Origin: Kiloniellaceae bacterium
GTDB lineage: Bacteria > Pseudomonadota > Alphaproteobacteria > Kiloniellales > Kiloniellaceae
Direction of reading: 5' to 3'
Assembly: GCA_028280915.1 (NCBI GenBank)
Contig: JANQKX010000700.1
Location: forward strand, 1 to 7,074
DNA length: 7,074 nt
This document shows, piece after piece, positions 1-6,592 of this stretch. How positions within the stretch are numbered: the first letter of the stretch is position 1; each line of letters begins with the position of its first letter. A model generated the notes under the pieces. The model was not told where the DNA came from. It did not search any database and was given only the letters and a program-made list of their open reading frames with translations. Made by a program: the position numbers and the translations under genes.

Positions 1-276
1 GGGCTGGCCCATCACCGGCATCTCGTCCTTGATGGCGACGCTCACCCCCTCGAGCGGGCGGGCCTCATCGGGCCGCTTGGCGAAAAGGTCCTCCGCCGCC
101 CGGGCCTGCGCCATGGCCTGCTCAAAAAAGGTATGGGTAAAGGCGTTCAAGGCCGGCTCCACGGATTCGCAACGCTCGATCTGGGCCCGCAGGACCTCCA
201 CCGGCGACAGCTCGCCTTTGCGAAACAGCGCCTGTTGCCGAACGACCGGCAGGTAACAAAGCTCAAGCTCGGTCAT
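1..276 (-). CDS. Amidase-signature family hydrolase, N-terminal 92 residues (3' end beyond window)
   Basis: Reading the minus strand from the ATG at 276 gives an open frame of 92 codons to the window edge, starting MTELELCYLPVV. The segment GELSPVEVLRAQIER (about residues 21-35), then VEPALNAFTH (39-48) and PLEGVSVAIKDE (74-85) follow the standard N-terminus of amidase-signature enzymes. K83 in AIKDE aligns with the catalytic lysine of the family's Ser-cisSer-Lys triad; both serines would lie beyond the edge. These enzymes hydrolyse amide bonds in the cytoplasm, but the substrate cannot be read from this part. The start is 3 bp after the stop of the ATPase gene, with AGGAG (revcomp of 283-287) overlapping that gene's last codons, so translation is probably coupled. 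GatA of the amidotransferase belongs to the same family, but being last in a transporter operon without gatB or gatC favours a catabolic amidase. Family call sure; substrate unknown. Confidence 0.88.
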   Translation of the reverse strand, partial: MTELELCYLPVVRQQALFRKGELSPVEVLRAQIERCESVEPALNAFTHTFFEQAMAQARAAEDLFAKRPDEARPLEGVSVAIKDEMPVMGQP

Positions 277-279
277 GGC

Positions 280-1962
280 TCACTCCTGGAACGCCGCTTC
301 GGGCAGCTGATGCTGCGCGGCGGCGATCAGGGCCTTGGTGTAGTCGTTGGCGGGGCGGGCAAAGAGATCCGCGGCGGCGCCGGTTTCCACCACCTGGCCC
401 TGGAGCAGGACCACCACCCGATCGGCGCAGTGCCGCACCACGCTCATGTTGTGGGTGATAATCAGAATGGCCACGCCGGCCCTTTCCTGAACCTGGTTCA
501 AGAGGTTCAGCACATCCCCCTGGATCGATACATCAAGGCCGGCGGTGGGCTCGTCGGCGATAATCAACTCCGGCTCCAAGGCCAAGGCGCGGGCCACCCC
601 CACCCGCCGGGCTTGACCGCCGGAGAGTTCATGGGGGTAGCGGCCGGCAAACTCCGGACCCAGACCCACTTGACTTAAAAGCTCCAACGCCCGATTGCGC
701 AGGTTCACGCCCTTGATGCCTTGAACGATCAAAGGCTCCACCACCTGTTCGCCGACCGTGACCCTGGGGCTGAGGGATCCGGTGGGGTCCTGGAACATCA
801 TGGCGGTCTTGGCGCGGACCTGGCGCAGGATGTCCCGATTCCTCCTATTCATGGTCAATCCGGCCACCTTGATGCAACCGGATTTGGGCCGGGTCAGACC
901 CAAAATGCAGCGCGCGAGGGTGGTCTTGCCCGATCCGCTTTCGCCGACGATGGCCAGTGTCTCCCCACGCTGAACCGAGAGGCTCACGTCGCGCACCGCA
1001 TCGATCACTTGAACCTGGCCGCCCAGCCACGACGGCAGACCCGTGCTGCGCTTGAAGGTGACGGACAGGTTCTCGATCTCCAGCACCGGCGCATCGGCTG
1101 TTTTGATCCGGTCAGCCGGGCCCTGATAGATGGGAACTTCCGCATCCAGATCATCGGCCATGGTGGGCAAGCGCCGGGTCGACTGTTCGATCCGGGCCGG
1201 ATCGCAGCGCAAGAGCATGCGGGTGTAGTTGTCATGGGGATCGGTGAATACCCGTGACACCTTTCCGGCTTCCCGAACGTCGCCCTTGTTCATCACCAGG
1301 ACGTCATCACAGAGGCTGGAAACAACGCCCAAATGGTGTGTCACAAAGACGACCGAGCTTTCCGTTTCCTCTTGCAGCCGGCGCAAGAGCGCGAGGATTT
1401 CCACCTCGAGCGTCGCATCCAATGCCGTGGTAGGTTCGTCCGCCAGGACTAGGTCCGGCGCCAGCATCAGGGCCATGGCAATGGACACCCGCTGCCGCTG
1501 ACCGCCGGAAAGCTCATAGGGGTACATGTGCATGCGCCCTTGCGGATCGGGCAGGCTCACCCAATCCAGGGCATCCACCGCCCTGGCCCATTTTTCCTTT
1601 TGCGACCAAGGCTCCCGGTAGAGCACATCCATCATCTGCCGGCCGATAGTCAAGGAGGGAGTCAGGGCGCTCAAGGGATCTTGTGAAATGTAGGAGATGC
1701 GTGTGCCGCGCAGGGCCCGCAGCGCATCTTGTTCGAGCCGGAGCAGGTCCTGACCATCGAACCAAACCGCGCCGCTGGAAATATGGGCGGCCTCGGGGAG
1801 GAGCCGGGTCAGAGCCCAGATCATGGTCGACTTGCCCGAGCCGCTCTCGCCCACCACGCCTAGAACCTGGTTACGTTCCAGCTCGAAGGACACCCAGTTC
1901 ACCGCCGGAACGGGGCCGTACCGCACGGCCAACTCTTCCACTTGCAACAAAGGTTCGGTCAT
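280..1962 (-). CDS. Peptide-type ABC importer ATP-binding protein, two fused ATPase domains (DppD-DppF type)
   Basis: This 560-residue cytoplasmic protein should power the importer by ATP hydrolysis. It holds two complete ABC domains in one chain. Domain 1 has Walker A GESGSGKST at 38-46, Q-loop Q94, signature LSGGQRQR at 151-158, Walker B DLVLADEP at 170-177 and switch histidine near 209. Domain 2 has Walker A GESGSGKTT at 340-348, Q-loop Q391, signature LSGGQARR at 446-453, Walker B ELIIADEP at 465-472 and H504. Both sites look competent. The linker at about 240-290 includes DPHDNYTRMLL, the usual place of the oligopeptide-transporter C-terminal extension of DppD/OppD. Length fits fused subunits such as GsiA or YejF rather than separate proteins of about 330 residues. 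The start ATG at 1960-1962 follows AAGGAGGT (revcomp of 1971-1978) with 8 nt spacing. It lies 4 bp after the permease stop, and the amidase follows 3 bp downstream. Confidence 0.95.
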   Translation of the reverse strand: MTEPLLQVEELAVRYGPVPAVNWVSFELERNQVLGVVGESGSGKSTMIWALTRLLPEAAHISSGAVWFDGQDLLRLEQDALRALRGTRISYISQDPLSALTPSLTIGRQMMDVLYREPWSQKEKWARAVDALDWVSLPDPQGRMHMYPYELSGGQRQRVSIAMALMLAPDLVLADEPTTALDATLEVEILALLRRLQEETESSVVFVTHHLGVVSSLCDDVLVMNKGDVREAGKVSRVFTDPHDNYTRMLLRCDPARIEQSTRRLPTMADDLDAEVPIYQGPADRIKTADAPVLEIENLSVTFKRSTGLPSWLGGQVQVIDAVRDVSLSVQRGETLAIVGESGSGKTTLARCILGLTRPKSGCIKVAGLTMNRRNRDILRQVRAKTAMMFQDPTGSLSPRVTVGEQVVEPLIVQGIKGVNLRNRALELLSQVGLGPEFAGRYPHELSGGQARRVGVARALALEPELIIADEPTAGLDVSIQGDVLNLLNQVQERAGVAILIITHNMSVVRHCADRVVVLLQGQVVETGAAADLFARPANDYTKALIAAAQHQLPEAAFQE

Positions 1963-1966
1963 GGCC

Positions 1967-2845
1967 TCACACCTCCTTGCGCAGCTTGGGATCGAAGGTG
2001 TCGCGCAAGGCCTCGCCCAGGAAGGTGAATCCCAGGGTCGCGAGAATGAGAGGCACGCTACCGGCGATCACCAGCCAGGAGGTTTGGCGGATGAATTTGT
2101 AACCATCGTCCAGGATCAGCCCCCAGCTGGAAGTGGGCGGCTTCACCCCCACGCCGAGGAAGCTCAGGCCCGCCTCGGCGGCAATGAAGGTGGGAATGTC
2201 CATGGAGGCCAGGATGAGGATGGGCCCGATGATGTTGGGTAGAATGTGGCGCACCACGATGCGCGTGCGGCTCATGCCCATGGCCAGCAGCGCCTCCACA
2301 TACTCCGACTTAGCGGCGGAGATGATCGAGGTGCGCACGATGCGACCATAATAGGGGATGGAGGTGGCCACCAGGATACCGATGATGGTGACGATGCCGG
2401 CGCCGAAAATAGGGCCCACGGCGAGCGCCAGGATAATCACCGGGTAGGCCCGCACCGTATCGAAGGAAAGGACGATGATGTTATCCAGCCAGCGCGGCCC
2501 GAAACCGGCCGCCATGCCCAGGATCATACCGATGCCCACCGCCAGGCAGGTGGACACCAGGGCGACCCCCAGGGCGATCTGGCCGCCATAGAGGGCGCGG
2601 GAGAGCACGTCCCGGCCCAATTGATCGGTGCCCAGCCAATGGTCCCAGGACGGCGGCTGCAGCTTGATCGGCACGTTGATGGCCGCCGGGTCATAGGGGG
2701 CGAGCCAGGGGGCGAAAACCGCGGATAAAATGAGGGCCACCACGATGGTCAAGCCGACCGCGCCCATGGGGTCGCGCAGCAAGCGCCAAAAACCGCCGCG
2801 GGTCTGCGGGGCCGCGGCCGGGGAGTCGATGGCTGGCTGGGTCAT
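1967..2845 (-). CDS. ABC importer inner-membrane permease, DppC/OppC-like
   Basis: This 292-residue integral membrane protein is the second permease of the importer and should pair with the DppB-like subunit to form the channel. A polar N-terminus (1-28) precedes a first membrane segment at about 29-48. The segment HWLGTDQLGRDVLSRALYGG (69-88) is characteristic of DppC/OppC. The EAA cytoplasmic loop that contacts the ATPase is at about 181-204 (EYVEALLAMGMSRTRI, then the RHILPN end). GLSFLGVGVKPPTSSWG (226-242) and GEALRDTFDPKLR (277-289) are the usual C-terminal motifs. Length is normal for the family. The start ATG (2843-2845) overlaps the upstream permease stop by 4 bp (ATGA), with AAGGAG (revcomp of 2854-2859) 8 nt upstream, which indicates coupled translation. 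Substrate is not readable from the permease. Confidence 0.95.
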   Translation of the reverse strand: MTQPAIDSPAAAPQTRGGFWRLLRDPMGAVGLTIVVALILSAVFAPWLAPYDPAAINVPIKLQPPSWDHWLGTDQLGRDVLSRALYGGQIALGVALVSTCLAVGIGMILGMAAGFGPRWLDNIIVLSFDTVRAYPVIILALAVGPIFGAGIVTIIGILVATSIPYYGRIVRTSIISAAKSEYVEALLAMGMSRTRIVVRHILPNIIGPILILASMDIPTFIAAEAGLSFLGVGVKPPTSSWGLILDDGYKFIRQTSWLVIAGSVPLILATLGFTFLGEALRDTFDPKLRKEV

Positions 2846-3789
2846 TCGCCTGACTCCTTGAAGCGGGGATCGATGATGGCGTTCAGGATATCCGACAGGG
2901 TGGTGGATACGATCAGGATCAAGGTGGCGGCCAAAACCGCGCCCAGGGTGACTGGGTAGTTGCGCAGGATCACCGCGTCATACATGAGCTTGCCAATGCC
3001 CGGGCGGGCAAAAACGATCTCGGCGAAAACCGCGCTGCCCAGCATGATGCCCACGCCGATGCCCAGCACGGTCACCGTGGGCGCCACGGCGATGCGCAGG
3101 GCATAGCGGTAGATGATCCAGCGTTCCTTCAAGCCGAAGGCCCGGGCGTTGCGGATATAGTTGGCCGAGAGAACCTCGATCATAGAGGCGCGCACCAGCC
3201 GGGCCAGGTAGCCCACCCAGCCGATTCCCACGGCGATGGCGGGCAGGATCAAGTGGTGCAGGATGCTCAAGATGCCGCCGTCCTCGCCGGCGCCGATCGC
3301 GGGCAGCCAGCCCAGGCCGGCGGAAAAAATCAACATGCCGTAAATGGCGATCACCACAGCGGGCACGGCGATAATGCTAACCGAGAGCACTCCGACGATG
3401 CGGTCGAAGGCCGAATTGCGCCGTACCGCGGCCATGCAGCCCAAGGGGATGCCAAATCCGGCGGCGATCACGATGGCGGCGGCCAGAAGCTCGATGGTGC
3501 GCGGCAGGTGGATCGCCAGGGTGTTCCACACCGGCTGTTTGCTTTTCAGGTCCGTACCCAGATCCCCTTGCGCCACACTCCACAGATATTTGACGATCTG
3601 CACCGGCAAGGGCTGATCCAGGCCGAGACGTTCACGAAAGGCCTCCTTGATGGCCGGCGTGGCGCGCGGCCCCAGCATGGCGCTGGCGGGATCACCCGGG
3701 GCGGCTTGCACCAGGATGTAGAGGGACGAGATGGCAAGGATCAGAACCAGGAAACCCAAGCCAATGCGCCTGACCACGTAGGCAAACAT
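2842..3789 (-). CDS. ABC importer inner-membrane permease, DppB/OppB-like
   Basis: This 315-residue integral membrane protein is the first permease of the importer. MFAYVVRRIGLGFLVLILAI is the typical DppB/OppB start with a first membrane helix at about 9-28, followed by the periplasmic motif QAAPGDPASAMLG (28-40). GDLGTDLKSKQPV (75-87) matches the family block usually read GDLGxS. Further membrane helices lie at about 99-121, 132-157, 178-196, 238-260 and 280-300. The EAA loop is at about 203-236 (ANYIRNARAFGLKER at its centre), and the protein ends with IIDPRFKE. Length is normal. AAGGGAGAA (revcomp of 3795-3803) precedes the ATG at 3787-3789. It lies 92 bp downstream of the binding-protein gene, across a terminator, so it is probably expressed by read-through or from a weak local promoter that I could not identify. 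Confidence 0.95.
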   Translation of the reverse strand: MFAYVVRRIGLGFLVLILAISSLYILVQAAPGDPASAMLGPRATPAIKEAFRERLGLDQPLPVQIVKYLWSVAQGDLGTDLKSKQPVWNTLAIHLPRTIELLAAAIVIAAGFGIPLGCMAAVRRNSAFDRIVGVLSVSIIAVPAVVIAIYGMLIFSAGLGWLPAIGAGEDGGILSILHHLILPAIAVGIGWVGYLARLVRASMIEVLSANYIRNARAFGLKERWIIYRYALRIAVAPTVTVLGIGVGIMLGSAVFAEIVFARPGIGKLMYDAVILRNYPVTLGAVLAATLILIVSTTLSDILNAIIDPRFKESGE

Positions 3790-3830
3790 GAGGGTTCTCC
3801 CTTTCTCGGAGTGGGCGGGAACGGGGTCTT

Positions 3831-3876
3831 AAAAAAAGCGGGATGGGTGGGCACCACGCCATGGGCACCCACCCGC
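3831..3876 (-). terminator. Rho-independent terminator/attenuator between binding-protein and permease genes
   Basis: On the minus strand a GC-rich hairpin is followed directly by seven T residues (the A run at 3831-3837). The arms are 3866-3876 (CACCCACCCGC on the plus strand) and 3838-3849 (GCGGGATGGGTG), giving 11 pairs with one bulged A at 3843 and a loop of about 16 nt. It begins only about 5 bp after the stop of the solute-binding protein gene at 3882. Placement after the first gene of an importer operon is a familiar way to make much more binding protein than membrane subunits; partial read-through would supply the permeases. Structure read directly; efficiency unknown. Confidence 0.85.
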
Positions 3877-3881
3877 ACAGA

Positions 3882-5441
3882 TCATTCGGCCTTTTTGAAG
3901 GCGTGGAAAACGGGCCGCCCGTCGGGCAGGATGCCCGGCACCATGCCCTTGCGGTGCACCACCACATAGGGGTCTTGGGCGATAAACAAGAAGGTCCCCG
4001 AATCCTCCAGCATCTGCTGCATGGTTTCGTAGATTTCGCCCCGGGCTGCCGCATCCTGGGTCACGCGCGCCTCTTCCAGAAGCCGCTCGTATTCATCGTC
4101 CTGATAAGCTTCCCAGTTCCAGACGCCGATTTGGTCGCCGACGAAATACTGCAGGGTATAAAAGCCTTCCGGATTGCCGGTCCAGGCCTTGAGGTGCATC
4201 TGCATGTCGGCGGCCTTGGCCTCGTCGATGTTCCAGAAGGTCCCCTCATCCTGCGCGTTCAGGTCAAGGGTGATGCCCACTTCGGCCAGGTTGGCTTGGA
4301 TGATTTGCGCCGCGGTGTTGCGTTCGGTGGTGTTCACATAATCCAGCCGCACGTTCAGGCCATCGGCACCAGCCTCGGCCAACAGCTCGCGGGCCTTGTC
4401 CACGTCCCGCTTCAGCTCCTTGCCGGCGCGGTAGCCGGGCAGCCCCTCGGCCACGATACCGGTGGCCTGTTTACTGTAGCCGCCCGAGGTGGCCTGCAGG
4501 ATCGTCGGCACGTCGATGGCCAATTGAATGGCGTTACGTACCCGTTGGTCTTGCAGCTTTTCATGGCTGGCCGTGATGCCCAGCCATATGGGGTCGATGG
4601 ACTGAACCATGAAAATCTCGCTGTCGGCCGGTGGATTGGCTTTCAGCGTATCGAAGTTACCTGCCGAGTGGCGCATGAAGTCGATCTCGCCGGCGGAAAA
4701 AGCCAGCTCGGCGGCGTTTTCGTCACCGATGGGCAGGAGCACGATCTCGTCAAAATCACCGGTTTCGCCGGTCCAGTCGGGGTTCCGCTCCAAGACCAGC
4801 TTGTTACCCGGCTCGAATTCCTTCAGGCGGTAGGGGCCCGTGGTCGCCACCGGGGTCGCTTCGAAATAGCCGTCCGCTTCCTCGGCCGCGGCCTTGGAGA
4901 TGATGGCCCCGCCCGTGGAGACCAAGGTGGAGGCCCACAGGGTCGCGGAGGGTTCTTTCAGACGGATGATGCCGGTATACTTGCCGGTCACCTCCACCTC
5001 TTCAAGGGAGCTGAACTCGGGCGCGAGGGAGGATTCCAGATCCGGGTCCAGGTGACGCTCAAAGGAATATTTCACATCTTCCGCGGTGAGCTCGCCGTAA
5101 CCGCCGGCCCACATGATGCCCGGCTTCAACTCAAAGACAATGTTCATGGGATCGGACATGTCGATGGATTTGGCATCCGCCAGCTCCACCTTCCACTCCT
5201 TCCCGTCGGGGGCGTATTTGGCCAAACGCGGGTAAAGGTTGTCGATGAGGAATTGATCCACCGTCGAGCCCCAATAGGCCGGGTCCAGGTAACCCGGGTC
5301 GGACGGCACGGCCATGCGCAGTTGCTCGGCGGCGACAGCGGGCGCGCCGGCAGCAGCAGCCCCCACGGTCAAGGCGACCCCGAACAGGGCGGATCGAACG
5401 AATGATAACGGTTTGGGCCGGAAATCAGAGTGCAACAACAT
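3882..5441 (-). CDS. Periplasmic solute-binding protein, family 5 (DppA/OppA-like), of the ABC importer
   Basis: This protein captures the substrate in the periplasm and delivers it to the permeases. The mature part begins with EQLRMAVPSDPGYLDPAYW (39-57), and later blocks ATTGPYRLKEFEPGNKL (199-215), RNPDWTG (219-225) and QRVRNAIQLAID (299-310) are typical of SBP_bac_5. The 519-residue length is normal. I chose the ATG at 5439-5441 because AGGGAGGT lies about 9 nt upstream and the product then begins with a clean Sec signal peptide: a basic n-region (R8, K10, R16), a hydrophobic core at about 17-33 and a probable cut at AVAA|EQ near 38/39. There is no lipobox cysteine. The frame is open upstream to an ATG at 5543, but that adds 34 unlikely residues before the signal peptide. 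First gene of the importer operon, divergent from the HTH regulator, followed at once by a terminator. The ligand (peptide, opine, amide or other) cannot be decided from sequence. Confidence 0.94.
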   Translation of the reverse strand: MLLHSDFRPKPLSFVRSALFGVALTVGAAAAGAPAVAAEQLRMAVPSDPGYLDPAYWGSTVDQFLIDNLYPRLAKYAPDGKEWKVELADAKSIDMSDPMNIVFELKPGIMWAGGYGELTAEDVKYSFERHLDPDLESSLAPEFSSLEEVEVTGKYTGIIRLKEPSATLWASTLVSTGGAIISKAAAEEADGYFEATPVATTGPYRLKEFEPGNKLVLERNPDWTGETGDFDEIVLLPIGDENAAELAFSAGEIDFMRHSAGNFDTLKANPPADSEIFMVQSIDPIWLGITASHEKLQDQRVRNAIQLAIDVPTILQATSGGYSKQATGIVAEGLPGYRAGKELKRDVDKARELLAEAGADGLNVRLDYVNTTERNTAAQIIQANLAEVGITLDLNAQDEGTFWNIDEAKAADMQMHLKAWTGNPEGFYTLQYFVGDQIGVWNWEAYQDDEYERLLEEARVTQDAAARGEIYETMQQMLEDSGTFLFIAQDPYVVVHRKGMVPGILPDGRPVFHAFKKAE

Positions 5442-5450
5442 TTCTTCAGG

Positions 5451-5459
5451 ACCTCCCTT
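5451..5459 (-). promoter_or_regulatory. Ribosome binding site deciding the start of the solute-binding protein
   Basis: On the minus strand AAGGGAGGT lies about 9 nt before the ATG at 5439-5441. No comparable purine-rich site precedes the upstream in-frame ATG at 5541-5543, so the shorter protein is preferred. It also gives the only reading with a signal peptide at the very N-terminus. Confidence 0.8.
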
Positions 5460-5542
5460 TTTGGTGATTTGTCGTCGGCATCCATTGAGGAAACCTAAGA
5501 TAGGAAGGTACAAAAAATTGAACAGCCAGATTCGCACGGTCA

Positions 5543-5551
5543 TGTTATGCT
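5543..5551 (+). promoter_or_regulatory. Candidate extended -10 promoter for the HTH regulator
   Basis: The sequence TGTTATGCT reads as the TGn extension plus a -10 hexamer TATGCT (4 of 6 matches, including the key second A and last T). Transcription would start near 5558, giving a leader of about 30 nt. TTGAAC at 5518-5523 is too far (22 nt spacer) to serve as a normal -35, so the extension would have to compensate. Inferred from motif only. Confidence 0.35.
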
Positions 5552-5583
5552 AGCCGCCGTTGAATGGCATAAAGTGGCATAAA
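5545..5583. repeat. Three GCATAA copies (one inverted, two direct): candidate operator
   Basis: GCATAA occurs on the minus strand at 5550-5545 (TTATGC on the plus strand, inside the candidate -10). It occurs on the plus strand at 5567-5572 and 5577-5582, the latter two within perfect 9-bp direct repeats TGGCATAAA (5565-5573 and 5575-5583) at a 10-bp period. A further partial TGGCA follows at 5589-5593, inside the regulator's first codons. The one-turn spacing and the overlap with the candidate promoter suit a multi-site operator, most simply for the adjacent HTH protein. Repeats are seen directly; the operator role is inferred. Confidence 0.5.
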
Positions 5584-5587
5584 TTAT

Positions 5588-6406
5588 ATGGCAATTGACG
5601 ACCTGTCAGAGAATCTGCGGCTATTGTGCAGCTATGGCAAATCCACCTCGGACATCTGCCGACGCGCGGGGTTCAACCGGCAACAGCTGAACAAATACCT
5701 GAATGGCCACGCCCGTCCGTCCCTGTCGAGCCTGCGCCGCCTGTGCGACTTTTTCGGCTTGGACGATCATGAAATTCTCATGAACAGCACCGATTTCCGG
5801 GAACTCATTCGCCTGCGGCCGCCGCGCCTGCGGGCGGAAAAGAGCTCTCTTGAGCGGACGATCGAAACTCTCATCGCCACCACATCAACGGATCAGGCCG
5901 TATTGGAAGCGCACGAGGGCTATTATCACACTTACGCCGTCCCCGATCCGGCCCGAAACTTGTTTTGGCGGTCGCTGGTGCGCGTGCACCGCAAAGACGG
6001 GCATTGGTTCAGCAAAACGATCGAGCGCCGCTTGAACACCACCTTCATGCTGCCCGCCACTCTGAAGTACAACGGCATCGTGATCGAAGGCTTCAACCGT
6101 ATCGTGGTCTACGAGCGCGAACAGGGGGTTGGGCGCAGCCTTTTCGCCACTTTCCTTTATGGTTCCGAGCGGGCGACGCCGACCTACTTGTCAGGCCTTG
6201 TCACGGGATTTGCACCCGAGGGATCCCATAACGTTCATTGTCTCAGGGTCGTTTGGGAATATCTTGGCAAAAACCCGGACCTGCGCAACGCCCTCAAAAA
6301 ATGCGGCGCGGTCGACCTGGAGCAAGAAACCCTGCCCGACGTGGTCATCGCCTGCACCGACAACCGCATGACGGAAGGCGACATGATCTACACGCCCCGC
6401 TTCTAA
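5588..6406 (+). CDS. Cro/C1-type (XRE) helix-turn-helix transcriptional regulator with unrecognised C-terminal domain
   Basis: This 272-residue protein is probably a DNA-binding regulator of the divergent importer operon. Residues 7-58 form a Cro/C1-like HTH domain: STSDICRRAGFNRQQLNKYL at 19-38 is the helix-turn-helix core, followed by NGHARPSLSSLRRLCDFFGL (39-58), the usual third and fourth helices. A linker (about 59-105) leads to a domain at about 106-260, beginning EGYYHTYAVPDP. It contains alternating hydrophobic segments such as GIVIEGFNRIVVYER (163-177) and LFATFLYG (185-192). I do not recognise this part; position suggests a ligand-sensing role. There are no membrane segments. An in-frame TAA at 5570 and the absence of ATG, GTG or TTG between it and 5588 fix the start, but no clear Shine-Dalgarno precedes it. 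Whether it activates or represses is not visible. Confidence 0.85.
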   Translation: MAIDDLSENLRLLCSYGKSTSDICRRAGFNRQQLNKYLNGHARPSLSSLRRLCDFFGLDDHEILMNSTDFRELIRLRPPRLRAEKSSLERTIETLIATTSTDQAVLEAHEGYYHTYAVPDPARNLFWRSLVRVHRKDGHWFSKTIERRLNTTFMLPATLKYNGIVIEGFNRIVVYEREQGVGRSLFATFLYGSERATPTYLSGLVTGFAPEGSHNVHCLRVVWEYLGKNPDLRNALKKCGAVDLEQETLPDVVIACTDNRMTEGDMIYTPRF

Positions 6407-6515
6407 GCCCGCAGAAGATACCTTGAGAAATTAGGCCGGTCGGACTAAACAACTAAGCGACATCTCCTGGCTTTTCCGTCCCGCGCGGCCGGTCAAGCCC
6501 GACGAAACCTGAAGA
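6407..6515. other. Short spacer between regulator and tRNA, with an interrupted dyad and a possible tRNA promoter
   Basis: These 109 bp hold no gene and no hairpin followed by a T run, so I see no terminator for the regulator. At 6431-6448 there is an interrupted dyad, TTAGNCCGNNCGGNCTAA. TTGAGA at 6423-6428 matches 5 of 6 bases of a -35 box. A poor -10 (TAAACA, 6446-6451) follows at 17 bp, which would start a tRNA precursor with a leader of about 57 nt. The dyad would fall in the spacer of that promoter. All of this is motif-level inference. Confidence 0.3.
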
Positions 6516-6592
6516 GCGCCCGTAGCTCAGCCGGATAGAGCACCGGATTCCTAATCCGGGGGTCGCAGGTTCGAATCCTGCCGGGCGCGCCA
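6516..6592 (+). tRNA. tRNA-Arg (anticodon CCT, codon AGG), CCA encoded
   Basis: A complete 77-nt cloverleaf can be folded by hand. The acceptor stem GCGCCCG (6516-6522) pairs perfectly with CGGGCGC (6582-6588), followed by discriminator G and an encoded CCA (6590-6592). The D arm is GCTC/GAGC (6525-6528 with 6538-6541). The anticodon stem CCGGA/TCCGG (6543-6547 with 6555-6559) encloses loop TTCCTAA with anticodon CCT at 6550-6552. The variable loop is GGGTC. The T arm GCAGG/CCTGC (6565-6569 with 6577-6581) encloses TTCGAAT. It decodes AGG, normally a rare arginine codon in GC-rich proteobacteria. Confidence 0.97.

Larger units (their letters stand above)
5442..5587. promoter_or_regulatory. 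Divergent promoter region between importer operon and HTH regulator
   Basis: This 146-bp spacer must hold start signals for both directions, since the importer operon leaves on the minus strand and the regulator on the plus strand. It contains an extended -10 element on the plus strand, three copies of GCATAA, and a short dyad CCTA-AGA-TAGG around 5494-5504. I could not identify a convincing -35/-10 pair for the minus strand. The part nearest the binding-protein gene carries its ribosome binding site. Confidence 0.6.

Noticed and set aside
280..1962. Two separate ATPase genes (dppD and dppF)
   Set aside because: The frame is continuous through the linker at residues 240-290 with no stop or new ribosome binding site, so this is a real fused protein.
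3843..5405. A 520-codon open frame on the plus strand
   Set aside because: It lies entirely antisense to the solute-binding protein gene, which has clear family motifs, a signal peptide and a ribosome binding site. The plus-strand product is low-complexity, rich in H, G and Q, and typical of a GC-rich shadow frame.
5494..5504. Short dyad CCTA-AGA-TAGG in the divergent spacer as a separate operator
   Set aside because: Only four base pairs per arm; expected by chance in 146 bp and weaker than the GCATAA boxes.
5442..5543. Upstream extension of the solute-binding protein to the ATG at 5543
   Set aside because: It would place 34 residues before a normal signal peptide and lacks a ribosome binding site, whereas the ATG at 5441 has an excellent one.
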